Part shown: positions 25,104 through 35,860 of the stretch, piece by piece
Position numbering within the stretch: position 1 is the stretch's first letter
Layout of the letters: the number at the start of each line of letters is the position of its first letter
DNA from: Actinomadura macra NBRC 14102
GTDB lineage: Bacteria > Actinomycetota > Actinomycetes > Streptosporangiales > Streptosporangiaceae
Reading direction: 5' to 3'
DNA: 64,000 bases
Assembly: GCF_001552215.1 (NCBI RefSeq)
Contig: NZ_BCQT01000005.1
Location: 1-64,000 of the forward strand
Translations under genes and position numbers: made by a program
Notes under the pieces: generated by a model
Told to the model about the DNA's origin: nothing
Databases searched by the model: none
Seen by the model: the letters and a program-made list of their open reading frames with translations, nothing else

Positions 25104-26876
25104 TCAGCCCAGAACCGCGACGGACGCGGCGGGAAGCGACAGCGCGGCGGCCCGAGAATCGCCGTTGACTTCCTTTTCCATGGCGATCGCCGGATTCGAG
25201 GAAAGTAGCAGGCGGGCTCCCGAGGGCCCGATCCCGTCCAGCCGGACCGGACCGCCGCCCAGATTCGCCGCGACGCACAGACCACCGCGCCGCATCGTCA
25301 GCAGCCGTTCGTCCTCGCCGTTCTCCACGACCTCCACGGTCGCCGCGGTCAGCCGCGGGTCGGTCAGCTCCGGCCGCGCGCGCCGGAGCCCGATCAGGGC
25401 GCGATGCCAATCGAGCAGGTCACGATGGGGGTCACGGCCGGGTTCGGCCCAGTCGAGCACCGAACGCCGGAAGGTGTCCACAGCCTGTGGATCGGGGACG
25501 CCGCCCGTCCAGCCGTGACGGGCGAACTCCCGGCGGCGGCCCTCGCTCACCGCGCGCGCCAGCCGCGGGTCCACGTGATCGGTGAAGTAGCACCAGGGGG
25601 TGGACGCGCCCCACTCCTCCCCCATAAAGAGCATCGGCGTGAACGGAGCGAGCAGCAGCAGCGCCGCACCGATCTTGAGCCGGTCCGGCGAAAGCGTCGC
25701 GCCGATCCGGTCGCCGGACGCGCGATTTCCGACCTGATCATGGTTCTGCAGAAAACTCAGAAAGCGGTGTGCGGGGGTGATGTGCACGTCCACCGGACGA
25801 CCGTGGCACCGCCCCCGATAAGACGACATCGCACCGTCGTGGACGAATACCTTCGTCAGGGCCTTTTTCAGTGTCTCCAGTGTCCCGAAATCACAGTAGT
25901 ACCCCTGTGTCTCACCGGTCAGCGCCGCATGCAGGGCGTGATGGAAGTCGTCGTTCCACTGCGCGTCGAGCCCGTAGCCGCCCGCCTCGCGTGAGGTCAC
26001 CAGCCGGGGGTCGTTCAAGTCGGACTCGGCGATGAGGAACAGGTCGCGGCCCAGATGGGCGGACAGCGCCGTCACCGCACCCGCCAGCTCCTCCAGGACG
26101 TGCACCGCCCGGTGATCGGTGATGGCATGGACGGCGTCCAGCCGCAGCCCGTCCAGGTGGTAGTCCCGCAGCCACATCAGCGCGTTCTGCACGACGAACG
26201 CGCGAACCTCGTCCGAGCCTTCCTGGTCGAAATTCACCGCATCACCCCAGGGCGTCGTGTGGGCACGGGTGAAGTACGGCCCGTAGGAGGCAAGACGGTT
26301 CCCGTCGGGCCCCAGATGGTTGTAGACGACGTCCAGGACCACGCCGAGGCCGTGCGCGTGCGCGGCATTGACGAAGCGCTTCAGCCCGTCAGGCCCCCCG
26401 TAGGGCTCGTGCGGCGCCCACAAGTGGACGCCGTCGTATCCCCAACCGTGGTGACCGGGGAACGAGGCGACGGGCAGCAACTCGACTACGTCGATCCCCA
26501 GGGAGACCAGGTGGGGGAGGCGTTCGGCGGCCGCGTCGAACGTCCCCTCAGGCGTGAACGTGCCGACGTGCAGTTCGTAGAGGACGCTGCCGGGGAGCGG
26601 CCGCCCATGCCAACGGTCGTCGGTCCAGACGAACCGGTCATGGTCGTACACCCGGCTCTGACCGTGCACACCCTGCGGCTGCCAGGGGGAACGAGGATCC
26701 GGCAAGACCTCGTCTGCCCCGTCCAGGACGAAGCCGTAGTCCGTGCCGTGCTGGGCGGCCGGAACGTCGACGGACCACCAGCCGGGACGTCGGTCCAGAG
26801 CGCTCATGGGGTGCGGGGTACCGTCCGCCATCACCTCGACGCGTCCGGCGTCCGGCGCCCACACCGCGAAGCGCAT
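25104..26876 (-). CDS. treZ: malto-oligosyltrehalose trehalohydrolase
   Basis: A 590-residue GH13 enzyme. An N-terminal beta domain (RFAVWAPDAGRVEVM) is followed by the barrel: YELHVGTFTPEGTF, GVVLDVVYNHLGPDGN, nucleophile Asp in GLRLDAVHAI, acid Glu in LFLIAESDLND and the transition-state Asp in FLQNHDQVGNRA. It releases trehalose from maltooligosyl-trehalose. The ATG at 26876 lies two bases after the treY stop, with GAGGGAG inside the end of treY. It is the last gene of glgX-treY-treZ. The length is normal for the family. Confidence 0.93.
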   Translation of the reverse strand: MRFAVWAPDAGRVEVMADGTPHPMSALDRRPGWWSVDVPAAQHGTDYGFVLDGADEVLPDPRSPWQPQGVHGQSRVYDHDRFVWTDDRWHGRPLPGSVLYELHVGTFTPEGTFDAAAERLPHLVSLGIDVVELLPVASFPGHHGWGYDGVHLWAPHEPYGGPDGLKRFVNAAHAHGLGVVLDVVYNHLGPDGNRLASYGPYFTRAHTTPWGDAVNFDQEGSDEVRAFVVQNALMWLRDYHLDGLRLDAVHAITDHRAVHVLEELAGAVTALSAHLGRDLFLIAESDLNDPRLVTSREAGGYGLDAQWNDDFHHALHAALTGETQGYYCDFGTLETLKKALTKVFVHDGAMSSYRGRCHGRPVDVHITPAHRFLSFLQNHDQVGNRASGDRIGATLSPDRLKIGAALLLLAPFTPMLFMGEEWGASTPWCYFTDHVDPRLARAVSEGRRREFARHGWTGGVPDPQAVDTFRRSVLDWAEPGRDPHRDLLDWHRALIGLRRARPELTDPRLTAATVEVVENGEDERLLTMRRGGLCVAANLGGGPVRLDGIGPSGARLLLSSNPAIAMEKEVNGDSRAAALSLPAASVAVLG

Positions 26877-26878
26877 GC

Positions 26879-29213
26879 TCACCGGTCGATCTCCCTCGGG
26901 ACCAGAAGCGCGACGGGCAGGTGGGCGAAGAGGCGGGCGGCGTCGAGGTCCGGGCCCCACAGCGTCGCGCCGGTCAGGACGTCCCGCCAGCCCTGCCGGC
27001 CGACGTCCACCGTCGTCCCGGCCCAGCCGCCGCGGCGCTCCAGCCCCACCGGCAGACGGGTCGCGACCGCGATCGCGCCGCCGCGGGCGAAGGCCACGAC
27101 ATGCCCGGCCGCGGGCCCGTGCGCGGCCACGGGCTCATGCCCGGCGCCGGGCCCGAACCACTCGGGACGCGACCGGCGCAACCGCAGCGTCCGCGAGGTG
27201 ACCATCAGTTTCTCGTCGTCGACCTCCTTCGGCCGCCGGCCGGTGTCGAGCCGGAGGAGCCGCTCGCGGCGGCGCCCGTAGTCCACCGGCCGCCGGTTGT
27301 CGGGGTCGACGAGCGCCAGACCGGTCAGCTCGCAGCCCTGGTAGACGTCCGGGACGCCCGGCATGGCGAGCTGGACGAGCTTCTGCCCGAGGGTGTTCAC
27401 CCGCGCGTACGGGGCCAGCCGCCGCACGAACGAGGTCATGTCGGTGACGAGGTCGGGATCGGCCAGGACGCGCCGCGCGTAGGCGAGCACGGCCTCCTCG
27501 TAGCCGGCGTCCTCGTCCGTCCAGGACGTGCGGGTCTTGGCCTCACGCATCGCCTTGAGGAGGAACTCCTCCAGCCGGTCGGGGGTGAGCGGCCACGCGC
27601 CGACCAGCGTCTGCCACAGCAGGTACTCCAGATCCGGTTCCAGGGGCGACGCGCTAGGCCCAAACCAGTTCCACCACCTGTCGATGGCCTGAGACCACTC
27701 CCCTGGGACCTCCGTGAGGACTGCCAGCCAGGCGCGTACGTCCTCCTCGCGTTTCGTGTCGTGTGTGGACAGCGTCGTCATGGTCGACGGCCAGTCGCGG
27801 GCCAGCCGGATGCAGTGCGAGTGGAAGTCGACCGGGCCGACGGAGAACCGGCTCGGATCGCCGCCCACCTCGTTCAGCGCGGCCATGCGGTTCCACCGGT
27901 AGAACGCCGTGTCCTCCACGCCCTTGGCCGCCAGCGGCGCCGACGTCTGCTGGAACCGGACGATGAACTCGGCGTCGGTGTTCTCGCCGCGTCCCAGGGC
28001 CAGCTCCAGGACGATTTCCAGGTCGGGATGGAATTCCTCAGGCAGGTGTGCGCGCGCCCGCCGCGCGGCCTCGGCCAAGACCTGGACGGCCTGCGGCGGC
28101 GCGTCCTCGCCCGGGACGACGTAGGCGCGGTAGACGGGCATCGCCACCAGCAGTTCCACGAGCGCGCGCCCAAGGCCCGGACGATCCGTCCCGGTGACCC
28201 GGTGCAGGACGCGCAGCAGCCGGTCGATCTCCGGTCTCAGACCGTGTGCGGCGGCGTGCAGGCGCCCGCCACGCTCGACCTCCTCGAACCCGTCCGGGCC
28301 GCCGGTCAGCGAAACGTAGAGGTCGGTGAGCGGCTTCTCCCCGTCCGGATCGGCGAACAGCCCGCCGACCATGCCGAGCGAGTCGTAGCCGGTGGTGCCC
28401 GCGCAGGGCCAGTCCACCGGGAGCCGCTCGTCACCCTCGGTGATCTTCTCGACGAGGACCCAACAGCCCGGTGCCGCGTCGGCCAGCCGGCGCAGGTAAC
28501 CGCGCGGATCGGCGAGCCCGTCGGGGTGATCGATGCGCAGGGCGTCCACATGCCCCTCCTCGACCAGACGCAGCAGCAGTCCGTGCGTGCGGTCGAAGAC
28601 CTCCGCCTCCTCCTGGCGCAGACCGATCAGACCGGAGATGTCGAAAAACCGCCGGTAGTTCGGCTCGCCCTCGCCCGGCGGGACGAGCCGCCCGCCGCCC
28701 GCGTCCCAGTCGACGTCGAACCATCGGGCGTACGGGGAGGACGGGCCGTCCGCGAGCACCGCCGCCAGCGGCAGGTTCCGGTGGCGCTGCTCCGGGATCG
28801 CCATGTGGTTGGGCACGACGTCCACGAGCAGGCGCAGCCCGTGCGCGCGGAACCGGGCCGCCATCGCACCGAACGCCTCCGGGCCGCCCAGCTCGTCCGC
28901 CAGCCGGGAGTGCTCCACGACGTCGTAGCCGTGCGTGGACCCGGGCGCGGCCTGCAAGATCGGCGACAGGTAGACGTGCGACACGCCAAGGCTCGCGAGG
29001 TACGGCGCAAGGGCGGCGGCCTCGGCGAACCCGAAATGACCGTCCGGCGTACCGCGAAGCTGGAGCCGGTAGGTCCCGGATGGGGGTGCGGCGAAGTCGC
29101 CCTCCGCCGGTACGGCCTCTTCGGCCGTGTGTTCCTCGGACACAGTTTCCTCGGGGGGTTCATCGTCGGGGAGCGGTTCCTCGATGGACGCGGCATCGTC
29201 AAGCGCAGGCTCG

Positions 29214-29221
<8 letters not shown>
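26879..29221 (-). CDS. treY: maltooligosyl trehalose synthase
   Basis: A 780-residue GH13 enzyme that turns the reducing end of a maltodextrin into a trehalose unit. The catalytic domain opens at about residue 48 with PPSGTYRLQLRG and shows YLSPILQAAPGSTHGYD, VVPNHMA, the nucleophile Asp in ALRIDHPDGLADP, Glu in WVLVEKITEGDE and Asp in LSTHDTKREEDVRAWLAV. The first 45 residues are an acidic extension (EEPLPDDEPPEETVSEEHTA) not needed for the fold. The GTG start overlaps the glgX stop by eight bases, so translation is coupled. Confidence 0.93.
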
Positions 29222-31421
<2,200 letters not shown>

Positions 31422-31521
31422 TGTCCCGCCTCCCGTCCCAATGCGACGAAAGCCCTTCCCCGTGAGGGTTGGCTCACACCGGACACGGGAGCACTGGCCA
31501 GACGGACGACGGTGAGTTACC

Positions 31522-31540
31522 TTAGGGGAGCCTTACCTTA
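31522..31540. promoter_or_regulatory. DtxR/IdeR-type iron box upstream of bfd-bfr
   Basis: The 19 bases on the reverse strand, TAAGGTAAGGCTCCCCTAA, match 16 of 19 positions of the actinobacterial iron box (TTAGGTTAGGCTCACCTAA). The element lies 75 bases before the bfd start and 100 bases from the divergent glgX start. A DtxR/IdeR/DmdR repressor loaded with iron would be expected to bind it. Confidence 0.75.
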
Positions 31541-31614
31541 TTGAGGATGCCCTAAACCCGCAGGTCAAGGGCGTCTGCCTGACCGTAGCCCACACGGAGA
31601 GGGTCCCTCACCGC

Positions 31615-31920
31615 ATGTACGTCTGCGTCTGCAACGCCGTCACGGAGGACGACGTTCACGGCTGCATGGCGAGTGGTGCCTGCACCACCGCCAAGGAGGT
31701 CAAGACGGCCTGCGGCATGCTGCCCGGCTGCGGTTCCTGCACCAAGCGCATCCACGCCCTGGTCAGCGAATACCGCACGGCGAGCGAACTGGCGGACGCC
31801 CTCACCGGTGGCTCGCTCCCCCTCACGGCCGTTCCGGAGCCGAGCGCCCCGGCGACCGTCTCCGAGCCGAACGTGACACAGAACACCGAGAGGGGAACCG
31901 CACCGCCGACAGCCGCCTGA
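31615..31920 (+). CDS. bfd: bacterioferritin-associated ferredoxin
   Basis: A 101-residue [2Fe-2S] protein. The cluster domain is residues 1-55: MYVCVCNAVTEDDV gives the CxC pair and GMLPGCGSCTKRI the CxxC pair. Bfd passes electrons to bacterioferritin so that stored ferric iron can leave as ferrous iron. The last 40 residues are a disordered Pro/Thr/Ser-rich tail not found in the short enterobacterial form. The iron box upstream fits repression when iron is plentiful. bfr follows 106 bases downstream on the same strand. Confidence 0.9.
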   Translation: MYVCVCNAVTEDDVHGCMASGACTTAKEVKTACGMLPGCGSCTKRIHALVSEYRTASELADALTGGSLPLTAVPEPSAPATVSEPNVTQNTERGTAPPTAA

Positions 31921-32026
31921 GCTCTGTACTTCCGGCACCCGTACGGCCCGCCGCACCAGGGCGGACACGCGCCGTACGGGGGTCAGTGCTGTCCACAACT
32001 GGCAGACCGTGGAAGCATGGGGCGAT

Positions 32027-32524
32027 ATGGAAGGCGACAAGGACATCATCGCGCTGCTGAACGAACAGCTCACTGCCGAATTGACCGCGATCAACCAGTA
32101 CTTCCTGCATGCCAAGATGCAGGAGAACTGGGGCTACACGCGGATGGCGCGGCACACCCGCCACGAGTCGATCGACGAGATGCGGCACGCCGAGCGGCTG
32201 ACCGACCGCATCCTGTTCCTGGAGGGCCTGCCGAACTACCAGAAGATCGGCACCCTCCGCATCGGCCAGACCGTCTTCGAGCAACTGGAGGCCGACCTCC
32301 AGGTCGAACTGGAGGCCGTGGCGCGCCTGCGCCCCGGCATCGACCTCATGCGCTCACGCGGCGACGTCACCTCGGCCCGGATCTTCGAGGAGATCCTCGC
32401 CGACGAGGAAGAGCACATCGACTACCTGGAAACCGAGATCGGCCTGGTCCAGGCCTTGGGCGAGCAGAACTACCTCCAGCGGCTGACCGCGTCCCCCGGC
32501 GAAGACGGCCCAAGCCCTGTCTGA
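32027..32524 (+). CDS. bfr: bacterioferritin
   Basis: A 165-residue four-helix ferritin. Numbering from the ATG at 32027 places E18 (AELTAINQYF) correctly, and the DEMRHAERLTDR segment supplies the Glu and His ferroxidase ligands and the Met that binds the shared haem. The later Glu (QVELEAV) and the E/H pair in ADEEEHIDYLE complete the centre. The protein forms 24-subunit shells that oxidise and store iron. An in-frame ATG at 32009 adds six residues not seen in the family. It sits after bfd and may share its iron-regulated promoter. A family A repeat starts right after the stop. Confidence 0.95.
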   Translation: MEGDKDIIALLNEQLTAELTAINQYFLHAKMQENWGYTRMARHTRHESIDEMRHAERLTDRILFLEGLPNYQKIGTLRIGQTVFEQLEADLQVELEAVARLRPGIDLMRSRGDVTSARIFEEILADEEEHIDYLETEIGLVQALGEQNYLQRLTASPGEDGPSPV

Positions 32525-32526
32525 TC

Positions 32527-32720
32527 TCAATCCCGGCCCAGGGACTCGCCCCTGCCCCCGCTTGGGCGAGCGCGACTGCGCTTACCGCTATCCCGGCTCA
32601 GATGCTCGCCTGACGGCTCGCACCTGACCGTCCATGGGCGACACCACTTCGCGATCTGCCCCGGTGAGGCTCGCCTCCGGCTTCGCCTCCCCGGGGCAGT
32701 TACGCGCTCGCGCGACGCTT
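32527..32720 (+). repeat. family A stem-loop repeat, bfr-cyclase gap
   Basis: The gap begins AATCCCGGCCCAGGGACTCG, then has a second unit ATCCCGGCTCAGATGCTCGC. It ends with a hairpin (GCCCCGG...CCGGGGC, 32658-32697) whose loop region TCGCCTCCGGCTTCGCC is nearly the same as at 2657-2670. No gene is seen between bfr and the cyclase stop at 32762. Confidence 0.7.
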
Positions 32721-32761
32721 GAAGCACTTGACGAACCCGCGGAAACCGGGGGATCGAGAAT

Positions 32762-33790
32762 TCAGGCGGAAGCGTCGCCGCCCGTGTCGGAGGGCTTGGG
32801 GTGGCGTCGGAGGACGTACGGCTGGATGATCCCGAGACCCCGTACCGGGCGCCGGACGATCCGGGTCACCTCATAGACCGGGTTCCCCTCCAGCCGCGCC
32901 GCCAACTCGGTGTCGATCACCACCGCGCCGGGGCGGGCCAGCGAGGTCAGCCGGGCCGCGAGGTTCACCGTCGTGCCGAACACGTCCCCCATCAGCGGCA
33001 GGACGGGCCCGTGCGCCACACCGACCCGCACGTCGGGGACCTCCGTCTCGTCCTGGATCGCCGCCGCGACGGTCAGCGCGATCTCCGCGCCGATCTCCGG
33101 GGTCTCGGCGCTGAACAGCACCTCGTCGCCCAGCGTCTTGACCAGCCGCCCGCCGCACGAGGCGATGATGTCGGCGGCGGTCTCCTCGAACCACTCCACC
33201 ACCCGGGCAAGCTCGATCTCCTCCAGCTCCCGGCTGACCTGGGTGAACGACACCATGTCCGCGAACCCGACGGTGGTCATCGGCCGCCCGGCGGGATCGC
33301 CGTTCTCCCGGGTGGCCGCCGCCGCCATCGCCCGCGTCCCGGCCGCCGCGAGCTGGCGCCGCCACGCGTGCACGACCAGCGGCTCGAACTCGCCGATGTG
33401 CTTCTCGGCGATGTCGGCGATCGTGTCCATGGCATCCGGGAACGGCTGCTCGTTCGCGTCCTGCCCGAGCATCCCGCGCAGCAGGTTGACCTGCCACTCG
33501 GCGAGCCGCGTCATCGTCTGCCCGAACGCCCGGACGAGCCGGATCATCCCGTCCTCGTCCAGCACCCCCTCGTCCATCAGACGGCGGATGCGGTCCAGCG
33601 CGGCGATGTCCCCCTCGGTGTAGGCGACCGCCTCGTCCGGCATCGACGGGTAGCCGAACGCGCGCCACAGCCGGCCGGAGAACTCCCGGCTCACGCCCGA
33701 GAGCCGGACGGCGTCCACGCGCGTGTAGCGCAGCTCGCCACCGAGGAGGAGCTCCTCGATCTCCTTCGGATCCGGCGATCCGGCTGCCAT
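32762..33790 (-). CDS. class III adenylate cyclase with N-terminal regulatory domain
   Basis: A 342-residue soluble cyclase. Residues 10-145 form a helical module (ELRYTRVDAVRLSGVS, YTEGDIAALDRIRRLMDEG) resembling the pH-responsive regulatory half of mycobacterial Rv1264/Rv2212. The catalytic domain (about 165-335) has both metal Asp residues, D178 (VGFADMVSFT) and D222 (KTLGDEVLFS), substrate Lys K218, and the GDVFGTTVNLAARL segment with the adenine-site Asp and transition-state Asn. All catalytic positions appear intact, so it should make cAMP from ATP. GAGAGGCGG precedes the ATG at 33790. Confidence 0.88.
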   Translation of the reverse strand: MAAGSPDPKEIEELLLGGELRYTRVDAVRLSGVSREFSGRLWRAFGYPSMPDEAVAYTEGDIAALDRIRRLMDEGVLDEDGMIRLVRAFGQTMTRLAEWQVNLLRGMLGQDANEQPFPDAMDTIADIAEKHIGEFEPLVVHAWRRQLAAAGTRAMAAAATRENGDPAGRPMTTVGFADMVSFTQVSRELEEIELARVVEWFEETAADIIASCGGRLVKTLGDEVLFSAETPEIGAEIALTVAAAIQDETEVPDVRVGVAHGPVLPLMGDVFGTTVNLAARLTSLARPGAVVIDTELAARLEGNPVYEVTRIVRRPVRGLGIIQPYVLRRHPKPSDTGGDASA

Positions 33791-33898
33791 CTGCCGCCTC
33801 TCAGTCCGCCGCCGTGGGCCCCGCCTGCGGCTTTGTGGTTGCGTACCACGACATATCGTCGCAGATCCGACGCCGTTCGGTAGTTGCACCCGGGCTGT

Positions 33899-34759
33899 TC
33901 ACCGGACGTGCACCACATCGCCAGCACTGATCGCGCTATCCCCCCGGGCCCCGGCGACGACCAGCCTCCCCGCCCCGTCCACGTCCCGCGCCGTCCCGGT
34001 CATGACCTCGCCCCCCGGCAGCTCGACCCGCACCGGACGGCCGAGCGTGGCGCACAGGTCCTTGTAGGCGGTACGCAGCCCGCTGGACTCCGGGTCCCCG
34101 CCAAGCGCCGTCCACTCCCGGTACCAGGTCTCGAACTCGCGCAGGATCGCCCGCAGCAGCGGCGCCCGGTCGCTCAGCGGGGCACCCTCGATCGCCAGGG
34201 ACGTCGCCGTCGGCACCGGCAGTTCCGCCTCCCGCAGCCCCACGTTCAGCCCGACCCCGACCACGAGCGCATCGTCGATCTTCTCCACGAGGATCCCCGC
34301 GAGCTTCCGGTCCCCGACCAGCAGATCGTTCGGCCACTTGAGCCGCGCGTCCACGGCGACGTCGCCGCCCGGCACGTCCTCGCCCTGCGACCAGGCGGTC
34401 ATCCTCCGGACGGCGGTCACCACCGCCACCCCCGCCAGCAGCGGCATCCAGCCGAGCAGCGGCACCGGCACAGCGGGCCGCAGCAGCATCGAGAACATCA
34501 GCCCCGACCGCGGCGGCGCCGCCCAGGGCCGCCCGAGCCTGCCGCGCCCGGCGGTCTGCGACTCGGTCACGAGCACCGTCCCCTCCGGCGCCCCCTCCGC
34601 GGCGGGTCCCGCGAGATCGGCGTTGGTCGACCCCGTCTCGGCCACCACCCGCACCTCACGCCACAACCCACCTGGCCGGACGAGCGCCCGGCGCAACGCC
34701 CCCTCGTGCAACGGCGGACGATCAAGATCCCCATACGGCGAAAAGCTCACAGTGTCCAT
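33899..34759 (-). CDS. birA: biotin-[acetyl-CoA-carboxylase] ligase
   Basis: A 286-residue class I biotin protein ligase without a DNA-binding N-terminus. The biotinyl-AMP loop is GRGRLGR (TESQTAGRGRLGRPWAAP). LKWPNDLLVGDRKLAGILVE is the catalytic-lysine block, and a small C-terminal SH3-like domain ends the protein (VRVELPGGEVMTGTARDVDG). It attaches biotin to carrier lysines, here plausibly to the carboxylase alpha chain that starts at 63683. The ATG at 34759 has no strong ribosome site. The cyclase gene follows downstream on the same strand. Confidence 0.9.
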   Translation of the reverse strand: MDTVSFSPYGDLDRPPLHEGALRRALVRPGGLWREVRVVAETGSTNADLAGPAAEGAPEGTVLVTESQTAGRGRLGRPWAAPPRSGLMFSMLLRPAVPVPLLGWMPLLAGVAVVTAVRRMTAWSQGEDVPGGDVAVDARLKWPNDLLVGDRKLAGILVEKIDDALVVGVGLNVGLREAELPVPTATSLAIEGAPLSDRAPLLRAILREFETWYREWTALGGDPESSGLRTAYKDLCATLGRPVRVELPGGEVMTGTARDVDGAGRLVVAGARGDSAISAGDVVHVR

Positions 34760-35018
34760 CTTGCAGTGCCGCCTCACCACCAGCAGCCACAACCCCAGCC
34801 GACACCAACCACAGCACGCCAACTGCACCCAAAACGCTGCGATCACACACCCGCCCCCAACCGCGAACCAACGAAACCGTTGCGTCCGCGCGTCCGAACC
34901 CCAGCCCCCAACGACCGAAACCGTTGCGATCGCGTGCGAAGCCAGGTGCGAGCGAAGCGAGAACCTGATCGCGAAGCGAGCCCTCCAGGGCGAGTCGAAA
35001 GCGATGCAGCGATCGCCG

Positions 35019-35068
35019 CAGTGCCCGCCGAAGGAAGGCGCTCCAGCGCCTCCCTTCGGCGGGCACTG
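35019..35068. repeat. near-perfect 24-bp inverted repeat with two-base loop
   Basis: The left arm 35019-35042 and right arm 35045-35068 match at 23 of 24 positions (CAGTGCCCGCCGAAGG(A/G)AGGCGCT) with only CC between. It ends nine bases before the candidate -10 of the hydratase gene. It could be a terminator for something upstream, a cruciform site or a small mobile palindromic element. Confidence 0.7.
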
Positions 35069-35076
35069 CAAACAAT

Positions 35077-35082
35077 TAGAGT
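35077..35082 (+). promoter_or_regulatory. candidate -10 box for a leaderless enoyl-CoA hydratase transcript
   Basis: TAGAGT lies seven bases before the ATG at 35090 and no ribosome site is present between them. This is the usual layout of actinobacterial leaderless genes. Confidence 0.45.
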
Positions 35083-35089
35083 GCCCCTC

Positions 35090-35860
35090 ATGGATGGTGT
35101 GAGGGTTGAGCGGGACGGGCATGTCGCGGAGATCGTTCTGGATCGGCCTGAGGCTCTGAACGCGCTGTCCACGGCCATGGCGCGGCGGCTGGCCTCGGTG
35201 TGCGCCGAGGTCGGGGCGGACTCGTCCGTCCGGGCGGTGGTGCTGGCGGCGGCAGGTGAGAAGGCGTTCTGTGTGGGGGCCGACCTCAAGGAACGCAATC
35301 GGATGACGGACGAGGAGATCCTCGCGCAGCGGCCGGTGTTCCGTGCCGCGTTCGGTGGGGTGCTGGGGCTGCCGCAGCCGGTGATCGCGGCCGTGCACGG
35401 GTACGCGCTCGGCGGCGGCTGCGAGTTCGCGCTGTCCGCCGACATGATCGTCGCGGACGAGACCGCGGTGTTCGGGCTTCCGGAGGTCGGTGTGGGGCTC
35501 GTCCCGGGTGGCGGGGGGACGCAGCTGGCGCTGCGGCGCCTCGGTCCCGGCAAGGCCGCTGATCTGGTGTTCACCGGCCGCCGGCTGGGTGTCGAGGAGG
35601 CCCTGTCCTACGGCTTGGCCGACCGTGTGGTGTCCGCCGGGACGGCCCGCGAGGAGGCCCTCACGATCGCCGGTCTGATCGCGAAGAACTCCCCGGTCGC
35701 CGTCCGCGCCGCCAAGAAGGCCATGCGCCAGGGCGCCGGCGTCGGCCTGGACGCCGCCCTCGATCTCGAAGAGAACGCCTGGCGCACCGCGGCCTTCTCC
35801 CCCGACCGCCGCGAGGGCATCGCCGCCTTCAACGACAAGCGCAAGCCCAACTGGGCTTAG
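35090..35860 (+). CDS. enoyl-CoA hydratase
   Basis: A 256-residue crotonase-fold enzyme. Both catalytic glutamates are present: the first in GYALGGGCEFALSADMIVA, the second in FGLPEVGVGLVPGGGGTQL. The oxyanion-hole segment is EKAFCVGADLKER. It hydrates 2-enoyl-CoA in beta-oxidation or a related branched pathway. The ATG at 35090 has no Shine-Dalgarno but a TAGAGT at the right distance for leaderless initiation. It overlaps the end of ppc by four bases in convergent arrangement. The exact acyl substrate is unknown. Confidence 0.88.
   Translation: MDGVRVERDGHVAEIVLDRPEALNALSTAMARRLASVCAEVGADSSVRAVVLAAAGEKAFCVGADLKERNRMTDEEILAQRPVFRAAFGGVLGLPQPVIAAVHGYALGGGCEFALSADMIVADETAVFGLPEVGVGLVPGGGGTQLALRRLGPGKAADLVFTGRRLGVEEALSYGLADRVVSAGTAREEALTIAGLIAKNSPVAVRAAKKAMRQGAGVGLDAALDLEENAWRTAAFSPDRREGIAAFNDKRKPNWA

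Larger units (their letters stand above)
34760..35089. repeat. gene-free gap with internal repeats and a 24-bp palindrome (family B)
   Basis: These 330 bases lie between birA and the hydratase gene. The left part is C/A-rich. CGAAACCGTTGCG occurs twice (34872-34884 and 34916-34928). A purine-rich stretch with GCGAGCGAAGCGAG follows, then the long inverted repeat at 35019-35068. An antisense frame crosses it, but composition and repeats argue against coding. The birA and hydratase promoters must lie at its ends. Confidence 0.6.

Noticed and set aside
34722..35075. Minus-strand frame of 117 codons across the birA-hydratase gap
   Set aside because: It is built from the repeats and palindrome, is rich in Arg/Leu/Ala without domain pattern, and overlaps the birA start.
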